A DNA stretch of 64,000 bases from an uncultured Clostridium sp. (GCA_902493795.1 CABUQZ010000001.1:62001-126000), one strand, 5' to 3'; positions 53,355-62,837 are shown, numbered from the stretch's first letter. Notes: generated by a model not told the origin, from the sequence alone. Translations and numbers: made by a program.

Positions 53355-55100
53355 ATGAGTTATTTAAAAGAATTAGAAAACAAAATAAATGAACATGTTT
53401 TAAAAGCAGGATATAATGACACAGTTACACTTTCTACATCAAATAGAAAAGATTTAGGAGAGTTTCAAGTAAATGACGCTATGAGATTTGCTAAAATTTA
53501 TCATAAAAATCCAATTGAAATAGCAAATGGTATAAAAAAAGAACTAGATAATGATGACTTGTTAACAAATATAAATATAGCAGGAGCAGGATTCATAAAC
53601 ATTTCCTTAAGTGATAAAGCCTTAATCACATACATGAATGAAATAAAAGATGATGTTTGCAAAAACATTGATAAAATGGAACCAAAAACAATAATACTAG
53701 ATTATGGTGGAGCAAATGTTGCTAAATCTTTACATGTTGGACATTTAAGAAGCGCAAATATTGGTGAAGCTTTAAAAAGATTAGCAAATACACTAGGTCA
53801 TAAAACAATAAGCGACGTTCACTTAGGAGACTCCGGGCTTCAAGCAGGACTTGTTGTTTTAGAAATGAAAGAAAGATATAAAGACTTAATATGTTTTAAA
53901 GAAGACTATAATGGAGAAGACTTCGAATTACCAATAACTAAAGAAGATTTAAAAGATATTTATCCAACAGCATCAAGAAAAAGTAAAGAAGATGAGGATT
54001 TCTTAAATGAAGCAAGAAAAATAACTTGTGAAATTCAAAAGAACAATATAAGATATAGCAAATTATGGGATAAGATATCAGAACTATCCATTGAAGATAT
54101 TAAAGAAACATATGAAAGATTAAACGATACCTTTGACTTATGGTTAGGGGAAAGAGACAGTTTAAAATACATTCCTGAGCTTTTTGAATTATTAAATAAA
54201 GAAAACTTAGTATACGAAAGTGAAGGCGCTCTTGTTATGGATGTTAAAGAAGAAACTGATGATAAAGAAATGCCACCTGTTTTACTAAGAAAAAGTGATG
54301 GAGCATACCTTTATGCCACAACAGATTTAGCAACTATATATCAAAGAGTCAAAGACTATAAACCAGATGAAATATGGTACATAACAGATTTAAGACAGGA
54401 ACTTCATTTCACACAAATATTTAGGGCAGCACGCCTTTCTAAGTTAGTTGATGAAAACACAAGTCTTGGATTCTTTGGTTTTGGAACAATGAATGGAACA
54501 GACGGAAAACCTTTTAAAACAAGAAATGGTGGAGTAATGCCACTTGATGAATTAATAAATTTAATAAAAGAAGAATGTTTAAAAAGATTAAATACTAATA
54601 TAGTAGAAGAGGATAAAAGAGAACAAGTATCAGAAGAACTTGCAATTGGAGCCTTAAAGTATGCTGATCTTTTACCATATAGATCAACTGATTACATATT
54701 TGATCCAGCTAAGTTTAGCGATCTAGATGGGAAAACTGGGCCATATCTATTGTATTCAACAATAAGAATGAAATCATTACTAAAAAAGGCAGAACAAGAA
54801 AATATCGAGTATAAAAATTATACAACTATAAAGAATAGTAGTGATAGAGAAGTAATACTAACTTTATTAATGCTACCTAATGTATTAAAAAGAGCGTATG
54901 AAAGTAAATCATTAAGTGAAGTAGCAGAATATATATATAAATTAACAAGTGCCTACAACAAATTTTATTCTGAGAATAAAGTAATTAGTGAAGAAGATAA
55001 AAATTTAAGAGAATCATGGTTAGTGTTATCTAATGTTGTTTATAATACTAATTCATTGCTACTTGATATGATGGGAATAAACTGCCCAGAAAAAATGTAG
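53355..55100 (+). CDS. argS: Arginyl-tRNA synthetase
   Basis: Class I synthetase. N-terminal Add-1 domain, then the HIGH equivalent HVGHLRSANIG near residue 126 preceded by DYGGANVAKSLH, the KMSK-equivalent region GTDGKPFKTRNGG near 380 (ArgRS commonly lacks a true KMSK), and C-terminal anticodon domain ending LLDMMGINCPEKM. 581 residues, normal. Confidence 0.96.
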   Translation: MSYLKELENKINEHVLKAGYNDTVTLSTSNRKDLGEFQVNDAMRFAKIYHKNPIEIANGIKKELDNDDLLTNINIAGAGFINISLSDKALITYMNEIKDDVCKNIDKMEPKTIILDYGGANVAKSLHVGHLRSANIGEALKRLANTLGHKTISDVHLGDSGLQAGLVVLEMKERYKDLICFKEDYNGEDFELPITKEDLKDIYPTASRKSKEDEDFLNEARKITCEIQKNNIRYSKLWDKISELSIEDIKETYERLNDTFDLWLGERDSLKYIPELFELLNKENLVYESEGALVMDVKEETDDKEMPPVLLRKSDGAYLYATTDLATIYQRVKDYKPDEIWYITDLRQELHFTQIFRAARLSKLVDENTSLGFFGFGTMNGTDGKPFKTRNGGVMPLDELINLIKEECLKRLNTNIVEEDKREQVSEELAIGALKYADLLPYRSTDYIFDPAKFSDLDGKTGPYLLYSTIRMKSLLKKAEQENIEYKNYTTIKNSSDREVILTLLMLPNVLKRAYESKSLSEVAEYIYKLTSAYNKFYSENKVISEEDKNLRESWLVLSNVVYNTNSLLLDMMGINCPEKM

Positions 55101-55191
55101 AAATTTTTATTGATTTTAAATATAAATAGTGATATAAGTTTTATTGAGTATTTTTTAAAGAAATTACATAACTCAATTTGGAGGTATTTTA

Positions 55192-55635
55192 ATGAAAATA
55201 GATAAAATGAAAAAAGAGGATTTAGAATTATTATCATATAAAGATATAACAGCATTGATTTTAGAAGAAAAAGGTGCAATGAACACTCTTGATTTATTCA
55301 ATAAAATTGCATCATTACTAGGTCTTTCACAATCAGTAATTGAAAAGAAAATTGGAGATTATTATACAACTCTTTCAACTGATAAAAACTTTTTACTATT
55401 AGAAGGTGGTAAATGGGATTTACGTAAGAGACATACTTCTGATAAAGTTGTTAAAGCTCAAGAAACTGATGAAGACGACGAAGAGGAAGAAGAAATAGAA
55501 GAAGAAAAAATCGAGATACCTGATGGAGAAGATGATTACGATAGTCAAATATCTGATGATGATTTTGATGATAGCGATGATGATCTTAAAGACTTAGTTG
55601 TATTAGATGAAGAAGAACTAGATTTAGAACAATAA
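55192..55635 (+). CDS. rpoE: RNA polymerase delta subunit RpoE
   Basis: Gram-positive RNA polymerase accessory subunit that aids recycling and displaces RNA. Folded N-terminal HARE domain over about 10-85 (ALILEEKGAMNTLDLFNKIA), then an Asp/Glu-only tail over about 100-147. 147 residues. AGGTATT/GGAGG upstream. In Bacillus rpoE lies by pyrG; here between argS and prfA with pyrG absent. Confidence 0.94.
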   Translation: MKIDKMKKEDLELLSYKDITALILEEKGAMNTLDLFNKIASLLGLSQSVIEKKIGDYYTTLSTDKNFLLLEGGKWDLRKRHTSDKVVKAQETDEDDEEEEEIEEEKIEIPDGEDDYDSQISDDDFDDSDDDLKDLVVLDEEELDLEQ

Positions 55636-55696
55636 ATTTAGTTTCTTTTTTTAAAAATAATTTGATATAATACGATTAGAAAAGAAGAGATGAGAT

Positions 55697-56752
55697 ATGA
55701 TAGAAAGATTAAATATTATAAAAGAAAGATATGAAACTATTAATCAAGAACTTTTAAACCCTGAAGTTTTAAAAGATTTGAAGAAAACTAGAGAATTATC
55801 AAAAGAATCTAAAGACTTAGAAGAAACAGTAAATGTTTATGAAGAGTACAAAAAAGTTCTTGAAGATATTGATACAGCTAAAGAAATGTCAAAAGATCCT
55901 GAAATGGGAGCATTTGCGCAAGAAGAACTAGAAGGTCTTGAAGCAAGAAAAGTAGAATTAGAAAACAGAATAGAAGTTTTACTTATTCCAAAAGACCCTA
56001 ACGATGGTAAAAACGTTATTGTGGAAATTCGTGGGGCTGCTGGTGGAGATGAAGCCAATATCTTTGCAGGTGACCTTTACAGAATGTACCTAAAATACGC
56101 AGAAAAACAAGGATGGAAAGTAGAAGTAATAACAGAAGAATATTCTGAAGGTGGAGGATTTCCTCTTGTTAGCTTTATGATTAAAGGAAATAACGTATAT
56201 TCTAAAATGAAGTATGAAAGTGGTGCTCATAGAGTTCAAAGAGTGCCAATTACAGAAACTCAAGGAAGAGTACACACATCAACTGCCACAGTATTAGTAA
56301 TGCCAGAAGCAGAAGAATTTGATTTTGAACTTGATATGAGCGAAGTAAGAATAGACATAACAAGATCTAGTGGAAGTGGAGGACAAGGAGTAAATACAAC
56401 TGACTCTGCAGTTCGTGTAACACATATTCCAACAGGAACTATCGTTTATTGCCAAGTAGGTAGAAGTCAAATTCAAAATAAAGAAATGGCTCTTAATACT
56501 TTAAAAACAAGACTTTATAACATGAAACTTCAAGAAAAAGAAGAAGAAGAAGGAATAGAAAGAAGAAGCAAGATTGGAACTGGAGATAGATCTGAAAAGA
56601 TAAGAACATATAACTATCCACAAAATAGAGTAACAGACCATCGAATTGGATTTACTTTAATGCAACTTGATAGAGTAATGGAAGGAGATCTAGAACCAAT
56701 CGTTGAGGCTCTTATAACAGAAGACCAAAGAAGAATCTTATCAGGAGAATAA
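55697..56752 (+). CDS. prfA: Peptide chain release factor 1
   Basis: Reads UAA and UAG. Domain 3 has GSGGQGVNTTDSAVR with the catalytic GGQ near 228; GEVEITR-type region reads MSEVRIDITRSSG. The codon-recognition segment should hold PxT: VPITET near 180 gives P-I-T, the RF1 tripeptide. 351 residues. prmC follows 1 base later. Confidence 0.96.
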   Translation: MIERLNIIKERYETINQELLNPEVLKDLKKTRELSKESKDLEETVNVYEEYKKVLEDIDTAKEMSKDPEMGAFAQEELEGLEARKVELENRIEVLLIPKDPNDGKNVIVEIRGAAGGDEANIFAGDLYRMYLKYAEKQGWKVEVITEEYSEGGGFPLVSFMIKGNNVYSKMKYESGAHRVQRVPITETQGRVHTSTATVLVMPEAEEFDFELDMSEVRIDITRSSGSGGQGVNTTDSAVRVTHIPTGTIVYCQVGRSQIQNKEMALNTLKTRLYNMKLQEKEEEEGIERRSKIGTGDRSEKIRTYNYPQNRVTDHRIGFTLMQLDRVMEGDLEPIVEALITEDQRRILSGE

Positions 56753-56753
56753 T

Positions 56754-57581
56754 ATGACTATTGAAGAAGCAGTAATATATGGAAAAAAATATATATCCTC
56801 AATAGATACAAAAATGTTAATATCATGGGTAACAACTTATGATGCTCTTGATATAATTAATCATTTAAATGAACATTTAACACAAAGTGAAGAAGAAATG
56901 TTTAAAAAACTAGTAGATGCAAGAAAAAATGATAAGCCAATACAATACATAACAAATAGTGCTAATTTTTATGGAATTGAATTATTTGTGAATGAAGACG
57001 TTTTAATTCCAAGATTTGAAACAGAAGAACTTGTAGAAAACACAATGAAAATATTAAAAAAGAACTTTGCTAATCCTAAAATACTCGATTTATGTTGTGG
57101 AAGTGGAGCAATTGGAATAGCACTTAAAACAAAACTTGATTCATGTGATATTACAATGTCAGATATAAGCTCCAAAGCTTTAAACGTAGCAAAAGCAAAT
57201 AGAGATAAATATAATTTGGACATAAATGCTATTGAAAGTGATCTTTTCGAAAATATTAATGAAAAATTTGATTGTATAATTAGTAATCCTCCATATATTA
57301 AAGAAGATGAAGAAATTGAAGACATTGTTAAAAATAACGAGCCTCAACTAGCACTTTATGGTGGAAAAGATGGGTTAGATTATTATGATAGAATTTTAAA
57401 AGATGTAAAGAATCATTTAAACGATAAATTTTTAATTGCCTTCGAAATAGGGGCTACTGAAAAAGATGATGTTATTGCATTAGCAAATAAGTATCTAACT
57501 GATATAAAAATAGTAGCTAAAAAAGATTTACAAGATAGAGATAGAATGATATTTATAAGTAGTACTAATTTAATTGATTAG
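56754..57581 (+). CDS. prmC: Release factor glutamine methyltransferase PrmC
   Basis: Methylates the Gln of the GGQ motif in release factors. LDLCCGSGAIGIALK near 112 binds SAM and ISNPPYIKE near 178 is the glutamine-methylating NPPY motif. 275 residues. Coupled to prfA, the standard arrangement. Confidence 0.96.
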   Translation: MTIEEAVIYGKKYISSIDTKMLISWVTTYDALDIINHLNEHLTQSEEEMFKKLVDARKNDKPIQYITNSANFYGIELFVNEDVLIPRFETEELVENTMKILKKNFANPKILDLCCGSGAIGIALKTKLDSCDITMSDISSKALNVAKANRDKYNLDINAIESDLFENINEKFDCIISNPPYIKEDEEIEDIVKNNEPQLALYGGKDGLDYYDRILKDVKNHLNDKFLIAFEIGATEKDDVIALANKYLTDIKIVAKKDLQDRDRMIFISSTNLID

Positions 57582-57590
57582 TACTTTTTT
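57561..57590 (+). terminator. Terminator at prmC stop
   Basis: AGTACTAAT / ATTAGTACT perfect 9-bp stem and six T, overlapping the last prmC codons. Confidence 0.85.
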
Positions 57591-57657
57591 ATTAAATAAA
57601 TTTTTTAATTTATGAATAGAAAAAGTAAAGAGTCACCATTATATTATTGGTGATAAT

Positions 57658-58179
57658 TTGAAAAAAATAATTATAATTTTAGGGATAATAATGAGTATAT
57701 ATTTAATAGAAAATAATCAAGAAGAATTAGTACTTATTCCAAATGAAGCAATTAGAGTAAGAGTAATTGCCAATAGCAATAGCGATTATGATATAAATAT
57801 TAAAGAACAATTAAAAGATAAATTGAAAGTAAAATATGATTCTCTATTAAAAAATTCCACATCAATTGTGGAAACAAGAAAAATTTTAAATGAAAATATG
57901 AAAGAACTCACAACTTTTGTGGATAAAAGTTTAAATAATTTAAACTATGATAAAGATTTCAACATAAACTATGGATTAAATTATTTTCCTGAAAAAAATT
58001 TTAAAGGAGTAAAATATCCATCTGGTTATTATGAATCATTAGTGGTAACATTAGGAGATGGCAAAGGGGATAATTATTGGTGTGTTTTATATCCACCATT
58101 GTGTTTGATTGATGACTCTACAAAAACAGAATATGAATATAGAAGTTATATAAAAGATATATTAAATAAGTATTTATAA
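57658..58179 (+). CDS. spoIIR: Stage II sporulation protein R
   Basis: Secreted forespore signal that triggers SpoIIGA to cleave pro-sigma-E in the mother cell. N-terminal signal peptide (about 1-17), then IRVRVIANSNSDYDINIKEQLKDK (in blocks), the family's hallmark, and WCVLYPPLCL near 140. 173 residues, shorter than Bacillus. TTG start with GGTGAT upstream. Located after prmC as in Bacillus. Confidence 0.94.
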   Translation: MKKIIIILGIIMSIYLIENNQEELVLIPNEAIRVRVIANSNSDYDINIKEQLKDKLKVKYDSLLKNSTSIVETRKILNENMKELTTFVDKSLNNLNYDKDFNINYGLNYFPEKNFKGVKYPSGYYESLVVTLGDGKGDNYWCVLYPPLCLIDDSTKTEYEYRSYIKDILNKYL

Positions 58180-58203
58180 ACATAGTATTAATATGGAGGT
58201 ACT

Positions 58204-58746
58204 ATGTTTATTTTTTTGACTGTTTTTTTAGTTGCATTAGGTCTTAGTATGGACACGTTTTCTTTATCACTTGGTTATGGAATGTTAAATATTGATAAGA
58301 AAACTATCTTAAAAATTAGTATATCAGTAGGAATATTTCACTTTTTTATGCCATTATTAGGTAATTTACTAGGTGAACTTATTTTAGGAATTATTAGAAC
58401 AAATGAAGATTTAATAATAGGAATTATCTTTTTTATATTATCAATTGAACTCATATATTCACTCTTTAAAAAAGAAGAGATATCCCCAATAAAAAATAAT
58501 CTAGAAATACTTATTTTTTCCTTTCTTGTGAGTATTGATAGTTTTTCAACAGGAATAGGACTTGATGCTTTACATCTTCCACATCTAGCAATATCAACTA
58601 TATTTATGATTACAAGCTTTACTTTTACATTCATTGGATTATCACTAGGTAGAAAACTACATAACAAGATTGGTAAAAAAGCAGAAATACTAGGAATATT
58701 AATTCTTTTGTTATTATCAATTTACTATATCCACAAAAGCTGTTAA
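58204..58746 (+). CDS. mntP: Manganese efflux pump MntP
   Basis: Small six-helix exporter of Mn2+. The duplicated motif is seen as LSMDTFSLSLGYG (about 14-26) and VSIDSFSTGIG (about 110-120), each with the metal-binding Asp. 180 residues. GGAGGTAC upstream. In Bacillus mntP (ywlD) is also near prmC/spoIIR. No yybP-ykoY riboswitch fits in the 24-base gap. Confidence 0.92.
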   Translation: MFIFLTVFLVALGLSMDTFSLSLGYGMLNIDKKTILKISISVGIFHFFMPLLGNLLGELILGIIRTNEDLIIGIIFFILSIELIYSLFKKEEISPIKNNLEILIFSFLVSIDSFSTGIGLDALHLPHLAISTIFMITSFTFTFIGLSLGRKLHNKIGKKAEILGILILLLLSIYYIHKSC

Positions 58747-58770
58747 TAAAAAAATATTTGAAGTGTTCTA

Positions 58771-58798
58771 TTGACTGATTCTTGTAATATGCTAGAAT
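58771..58798 (+). promoter_or_regulatory. Promoter of murA
   Basis: TTGACT (58771-58776), 16-base spacer ending TGC, TAGAAT (58793-58798): extended -10. It leaves a leader of about 85 bases before murA containing a small TAGTGA/TCACTA inverted repeat. Confidence 0.7.
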
Positions 58799-58890
58799 TG
58801 AATTAGGAAATATAGTGATAATGGATATATTCACTAACTTATTGTGACCAATTTTTTCAAAAAAAATAATATATTATAGGCGGTGATCTT

Positions 58891-60141
58891 ATGAAAGTAA
58901 TCAAAATAGAAGGAAATCAAAAATTATCAGGTACAATAAAAATAAGCGGTGCTAAGAATAGCTCTGTAGCACTTTTACCAGCATCAATACTAGCAGACTC
59001 TGATGTCACAATTTGTAATGTTCCAGAAATAACTGATACAGATGTATTATGTGATATTTTAAAATACTTAGGAGCAGATGTAAGAAGAGCATCTGAAAGC
59101 GTAGTAATTACTCCAAGTATTGAAAATAAAGTTATCCCAGCAGAGTTTACAAAAAAGTTAAGAGCATCTTATTATTTTATGGGAGCTTTGTTAGGAAAAA
59201 AGAAACATGTAGAAATGTATCTACCAGGTGGATGCTCTATAGGAGCAAGACCAATTGATCTTCATCTTAAAGGATTTGAAGCATTAGGTGCAACAATAAC
59301 AAATGAAGGTGAAAAGTATATTGTAGATGCTAAGGAATTAAAAGGAGCAAATATCTATCTTGATATAGCATCAGTTGGAGCAACAATTAATATTATGTTA
59401 GCAGCAGTTCTAGCAGATGGGTTAACTATAATAGATAACGCTGCAAAAGAGCCTGAAATAGTAAATATAGCAACCTATTTAAACAATATGGGAGCTAAAA
59501 TAACAGGAGCAGGAACATCAGAAATTAGAGTAATGGGTGTTACTAAATTACATGGATGTTTTCATGAAGTAATTCCAGATAGAATTGAAACAGGTACATA
59601 TTTAATTATAGGTGCTTTAGTAGGAGAAAATTTTAAAGTATACAACGTTATTCCAGAACATGTTGAAGCATTAACTTCTAAATTAATAGAAATGGGTGCA
59701 GATCTTGAAATAGGAAGCGACTATATCATAATAAATAGTAAAAAAGAATATAAACCTGTTAACGTAACAACAAGAGTGTATCCAGGGTTCCCAACAGATT
59801 TGCAACAACCATTCTCAGTACTTCTTTCAAGATGTAATGGTAAGTCAACAGTAGAAGAAACAATTTGGGAAAACAGATTTATGCATTTACCAGAACTTGA
59901 AAAGATGGGAATGAATGTATCTAAAGAAGGAATTGAAGCTACATTTATTGGACCAAATGAACTAAAAGGATGTGAAGTAAAAGCAACTGACTTAAGAGCA
60001 GGAGCGGCAATGGTAGCAGCAGCCCTAGCAGCACAGGGGGAAACAACAATAACTAACATTGAACATATTTTAAGAGGTTATGAAGGAATAGTAGAAAAAC
60101 TAACAGATGTAGGTGCTAAAATCAAAATAGAAGAAATATAA
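58891..60141 (+). CDS. murA: UDP-N-acetylglucosamine 1-carboxyvinyltransferase MurA
   Basis: First committed step of peptidoglycan synthesis. KISGAKNSSVALLP (Lys22/Asn23 equivalents) near the start, GGCSIGARPIDLHLKG near 115 with the Cys that fosfomycin alkylates, so predicted sensitive. 416 residues. Strong GGCGGTGAT ribosome site. In Bacillus murAA is followed by spoIID and spoIIQ; here spoIID is missing and other genes intervene before spoIIQ. Confidence 0.96.
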   Translation: MKVIKIEGNQKLSGTIKISGAKNSSVALLPASILADSDVTICNVPEITDTDVLCDILKYLGADVRRASESVVITPSIENKVIPAEFTKKLRASYYFMGALLGKKKHVEMYLPGGCSIGARPIDLHLKGFEALGATITNEGEKYIVDAKELKGANIYLDIASVGATINIMLAAVLADGLTIIDNAAKEPEIVNIATYLNNMGAKITGAGTSEIRVMGVTKLHGCFHEVIPDRIETGTYLIIGALVGENFKVYNVIPEHVEALTSKLIEMGADLEIGSDYIIINSKKEYKPVNVTTRVYPGFPTDLQQPFSVLLSRCNGKSTVEETIWENRFMHLPELEKMGMNVSKEGIEATFIGPNELKGCEVKATDLRAGAAMVAAALAAQGETTITNIEHILRGYEGIVEKLTDVGAKIKIEEI

Positions 60142-60160
60142 TTGTAATGCAAGGTGATTT

Positions 60161-60913
60161 ATGAAAAAACACATAAAGTTAATAGTATTTTTACTTGCTT
60201 TATTGCTTGTATTTATAACTTATAATTCATTTTCAAAAGAAAGCAAGAAAATTAACTACATAGCACTAGGAGATTCAATTGCAGAAGGAATGAATTCTTA
60301 TTCTATAGTAGATTATGGTTACACTGACTACATTAAAGATTATTTAAAAGATAAAGACTTATTGTCATTTTACACTAAAAAGTATGCTGTATCAGGTTAT
60401 AAAATAAGAGATTTAGTAAATGATATCGAAGATAATAAAGTAGTAGAACAAGATGATAAGAAAATCTACTTAAAAGAAGCCTTAAGAGAATCTGATTTGG
60501 TAACACTAACAATTGGAGCTAATGATTTTCTAGAAATGTTATCACTTGATAACATAGATGAAACAATATCAAATGCTAAAAATACTAAAAAAGAAATAGA
60601 TAAAATTTTAGAAAAGGAAAAAGATACAATTATACTAATAAAAAAATTTGCCAAAAGACAAATAATAGTAACTGGATATTTTAATCCTTTTCCAAGATTA
60701 GCAAAATATAAAAAAAATATAGATGAATTGGTAAAATACTATAACAATAATTTAAATGAACTATGTGATGAATTAGAAGTAGACTTTGTAGATATTTTTG
60801 AAATATTAGATAGTAATGAGAAGGCTTTTCCTAATCCTTTAAATATTCATCCTAATAAATATGGTTATGAATTGATTTATAAAGAAGTTGCAAAAAAAAT
60901 AAAATTGCCATAA
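60161..60913 (+). CDS. SGNH/GDSL hydrolase, membrane-anchored
   Basis: 250 residues with an N-terminal signal anchor (about 5-21). SGNH blocks: LGDSIAEG (nucleophile Ser near 40), the GAND motif TIGANDF (near 119) and HPNKYGYE (catalytic Asp-x-x-His replaced by N-I-H-P-N region). The usual D-x-x-H is seen as NIHPN, so only His is kept. Likely an extracellular esterase or lipase acting on envelope glycans or lipids. Confidence 0.85.
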   Translation: MKKHIKLIVFLLALLLVFITYNSFSKESKKINYIALGDSIAEGMNSYSIVDYGYTDYIKDYLKDKDLLSFYTKKYAVSGYKIRDLVNDIEDNKVVEQDDKKIYLKEALRESDLVTLTIGANDFLEMLSLDNIDETISNAKNTKKEIDKILEKEKDTIILIKKFAKRQIIVTGYFNPFPRLAKYKKNIDELVKYYNNNLNELCDELEVDFVDIFEILDSNEKAFPNPLNIHPNKYGYELIYKEVAKKIKLP

Positions 60914-60939
60914 GAATCTATCTATGAGAAAAGATTTGT

Positions 60940-60968
60940 TTGACAAATTTAAATATTCATTGTATATT
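60940..60968 (+). promoter_or_regulatory. Promoter of small membrane ORF
   Basis: TTGACA (60940-60945), 17-base spacer, TATATT (60963-60968). Confidence 0.75.
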
Positions 60969-60991
60969 ATCAATGTTCGAGGAGTGATTAG

Positions 60992-61117
60992 ATGCGTAGA
61001 AAAGGGTTGTTGATAGCAGGAATTTTGGCACTATTATTTGTACCAGGTACTATACCAGCAGCACTAGCAGTTAAATCATCTAAGTTAAAAAGAAAATATT
61101 CACTCCAAAATAAATAG
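60992..61117 (+). CDS. Small membrane protein, 41 residues
   Basis: Unrecognised. Starts MRRKGLLIAG, hydrophobic to about residue 27 (LFVPGTIPAALAV), then a basic tail ending SLQNK. It has its own consensus promoter, a GAGGAGTGAT ribosome site seven bases before ATG and a clean stop, so it is more than chance. No match to a known toxin or leader peptide; role unknown. Confidence 0.6.
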   Translation: MRRKGLLIAGILALLFVPGTIPAALAVKSSKLKRKYSLQNK

Positions 61118-61174
61118 AAGGTCAAATCCTGTCAATTATCTATGATTTAGTTCATGGCGAAAGGAGAAATTTAA

Positions 61175-61378
61175 ATGAAAAAGGGAATACATCCAGATTA
61201 CAAAACTTGTAAAGTAATATGTGCTTGTGGAGAAACTTTTGAAGTTGAATCAACAAAAGATGAAATCCGTGTAGAAGTATGTTCTAAATGTCATCCATTC
61301 TATACAGATCAACAATCTAAAAAATCACATGCTGGTAGAGTTGAGAAGTTTAATAAAAAATACGGATTTACAAAATAA
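61175..61378 (+). CDS. rpmE: 50S ribosomal protein L31, zinc-binding form
   Basis: MKKGIHPDY, CACGETFE and VEVCSKCHPFYT: the C-x-C (about 16-18) and C-x-x-C (about 36-39) pattern of zinc-bearing (C+) L31, released under zinc shortage in Bacillus. 67 residues. AAAGGAG ribosome site. Terminator follows. Confidence 0.96.
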   Translation: MKKGIHPDYKTCKVICACGETFEVESTKDEIRVEVCSKCHPFYTDQQSKKSHAGRVEKFNKKYGFTK

Positions 61379-61387
61379 TTGTTTAAG

Positions 61388-61410
61388 AATACCTTTAAAG
61401 GTATTTTTTC
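61388..61410 (+). terminator. Terminator after rpmE
   Basis: AATACCTTTAAAGGTATT palindrome followed by a T run. Confidence 0.85.
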
Positions 61411-61448
61411 TTTTGAAAAAAAGTTATAATAATATTGAGGTGATTTAA

Positions 61449-61892
61449 TTGAAAATTTATATAGCAACAGATCACAGAGGTTTAGAAGCTGAAAACAAAA
61501 TAATTGACTATTTAAAAAGTAATGGTATAGAGATAGAAAAAAGTGTAATACCACATAACGATACAGATGATTACGTTGATTTTGCAGAAGATATTTCAAA
61601 AAAAGTAGCAAATGATAAAGATTCCTTTGGAATACTAATTTGCGGAACAGGAATAGGAATGAGTATTGCAGCAAATAAAATAAAAGGAATAAGGGCATCT
61701 CGTTGTGTATCTAAAGATGATGCATACCTAACAAGAAACGATAACAATGCGAATGTTTTATGTATCAGCTACAAACTAGATTTAGAAACGATTTATGAAA
61801 TAGTAAAAACATTTATAGAAACCCCTTTTTCTACTGAAGAAAGACATATTAGAAGAGTAAACAAAATTATAAAATTGGAAAATGGTGATTAG
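61449..61892 (+). CDS. rpiB: Ribose-5-phosphate isomerase B (RpiB/LacAB family)
   Basis: Interconverts ribose 5-phosphate and ribulose 5-phosphate. ATDHRGLEAE near residue 5 and ICGTGIGMSIAANK near 64-77 (the catalytic Cys) are diagnostic. 147 residues. TTG start with GAGGTGAT upstream. Bacillus has rpiB (ywlF) in the same neighbourhood. Confidence 0.94.
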   Translation: MKIYIATDHRGLEAENKIIDYLKSNGIEIEKSVIPHNDTDDYVDFAEDISKKVANDKDSFGILICGTGIGMSIAANKIKGIRASRCVSKDDAYLTRNDNNANVLCISYKLDLETIYEIVKTFIETPFSTEERHIRRVNKIIKLENGD

Positions 61893-61893
61893 A

Positions 61894-62085
61894 ATGCATG
61901 TTAAGTTTATTCTTTACATTATAGTAGGTTTTTTTGTAATATGGTCAATGGACTCAATAAATATAAATCAGATATTTAAAAAAAATAAAGTACAGCAAGC
62001 AAGACTATTTTATTTCTTCTTAACAATATCTTTCATTTATTTAGTAACAAATTTTTTCTATGATTTTTATATTTCTTTAATTTAA
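61894..62085 (+). CDS. DUF1146 family membrane protein (YwzB-like)
   Basis: 63 residues, two hydrophobic helices. The block IWSMDSININQIFKKNKVQQARLF (in parts) followed by a second helix and F-F-Y-D-F matches DUF1146. Function unknown. GGTGAT sits eight bases before ATG 61894. In Bacillus ywzB lies between the ATP synthase operon and murAA; here just before spoIIQ. Confidence 0.78.
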   Translation: MHVKFILYIIVGFFVIWSMDSININQIFKKNKVQQARLFYFFLTISFIYLVTNFFYDFYISLI

Positions 62086-62136
62086 ATGTATAATATTTTC
62101 CCTCTTGATAAAAATATATTTAGAGGTGAAAGAATA

Positions 62137-62766
62137 ATGAAAAAGAAATTAGTTTTAAAACCATTTGTACTACCAACTATTTATGGACTCCTAATAATTT
62201 CTATTATAGTTTTAACAGCAGGTACAATATTAAAAGGGAAACCAGAAAAAGGAAATGAAATTGACTTAGTAACTGATAAAACACTGGAAGATGTAATTCC
62301 TGTTATGGATCAAGATGAAGTATATGTTCTAAATCCTTATGTTGGAGATAACATCAAAGAAAAAGTTGGATACTACGATTATAAAGGAGAAAAAACTTCT
62401 CAAGAAAAATCAATCATCCAATATGGAGCTACATACTTACAAAATAGTGGAATCTCTTACTCATCTGACAAACAATTTGATGTAGTGTCAATTATGGATG
62501 GTACAGTAACTAAAGTGTACCAAAATGACATTTTAGGAAACATAATAGAGGTAACTCATGAAAATAATTTAATAAGTGTTTATCAAATGGTTGGGGAAAT
62601 CAAGGTAAAAGAAAAAGATGTTGTCCAAGCTGGAACAGTAATTGCTAAATCTGGAACATCAAAAATTTTCCCTGAAGACAATAACTTACATTTCGAAATA
62701 ATCCAAAATGGAAATGTAAAAGACCCTAAAACAATAATTGGAAAAAATACTAAAGATTTAAAATAA
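62137..62766 (+). CDS. spoIIQ: SpoIIQ-like forespore M23-fold protein, catalytic site degenerate
   Basis: 209 residues: one membrane helix (about 13-32), a linker and an M23 fold over about 95-205. The HxxxD ligand pair is missing where DVVSIMDGTVTKV begins, and only NNLHFEI is retained from the HxH motif, so it is likely inactive like Bacillus SpoIIQ, whose role is to bridge to SpoIIIAH and form the feeding channel. It stands right before spoIIID, as in Bacillus. ATG 62137 with AGAGGTG upstream. Confidence 0.8.
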   Translation: MKKKLVLKPFVLPTIYGLLIISIIVLTAGTILKGKPEKGNEIDLVTDKTLEDVIPVMDQDEVYVLNPYVGDNIKEKVGYYDYKGEKTSQEKSIIQYGATYLQNSGISYSSDKQFDVVSIMDGTVTKVYQNDILGNIIEVTHENNLISVYQMVGEIKVKEKDVVQAGTVIAKSGTSKIFPEDNNLHFEIIQNGNVKDPKTIIGKNTKDLK

Positions 62767-62782
62767 TCCTTAGTATTTTTTT
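62746..62782 (+). terminator. Terminator after spoIIQ
   Basis: AATACTAA / TTAGTATT with a T run, overlapping the end of the gene. Confidence 0.75.
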
Positions 62783-62837
62783 GGTTTTTATTCATATTTT
62801 AAAAAATTAAAAATAGTATTTACTAAGGAAAGATAAT

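Noticed and set aside
58799..58890. Attenuator in the murA leader
   Set aside because: TAGTGA/TCACTA is only 6 bp with a long loop and there is no T run.
62088..62116. Sigma-F-like promoter before spoIIQ (GTATA ... GATAAAAATA)
   Set aside because: Spacer of 14 is short for sigma-F and the start would abut the ribosome site.
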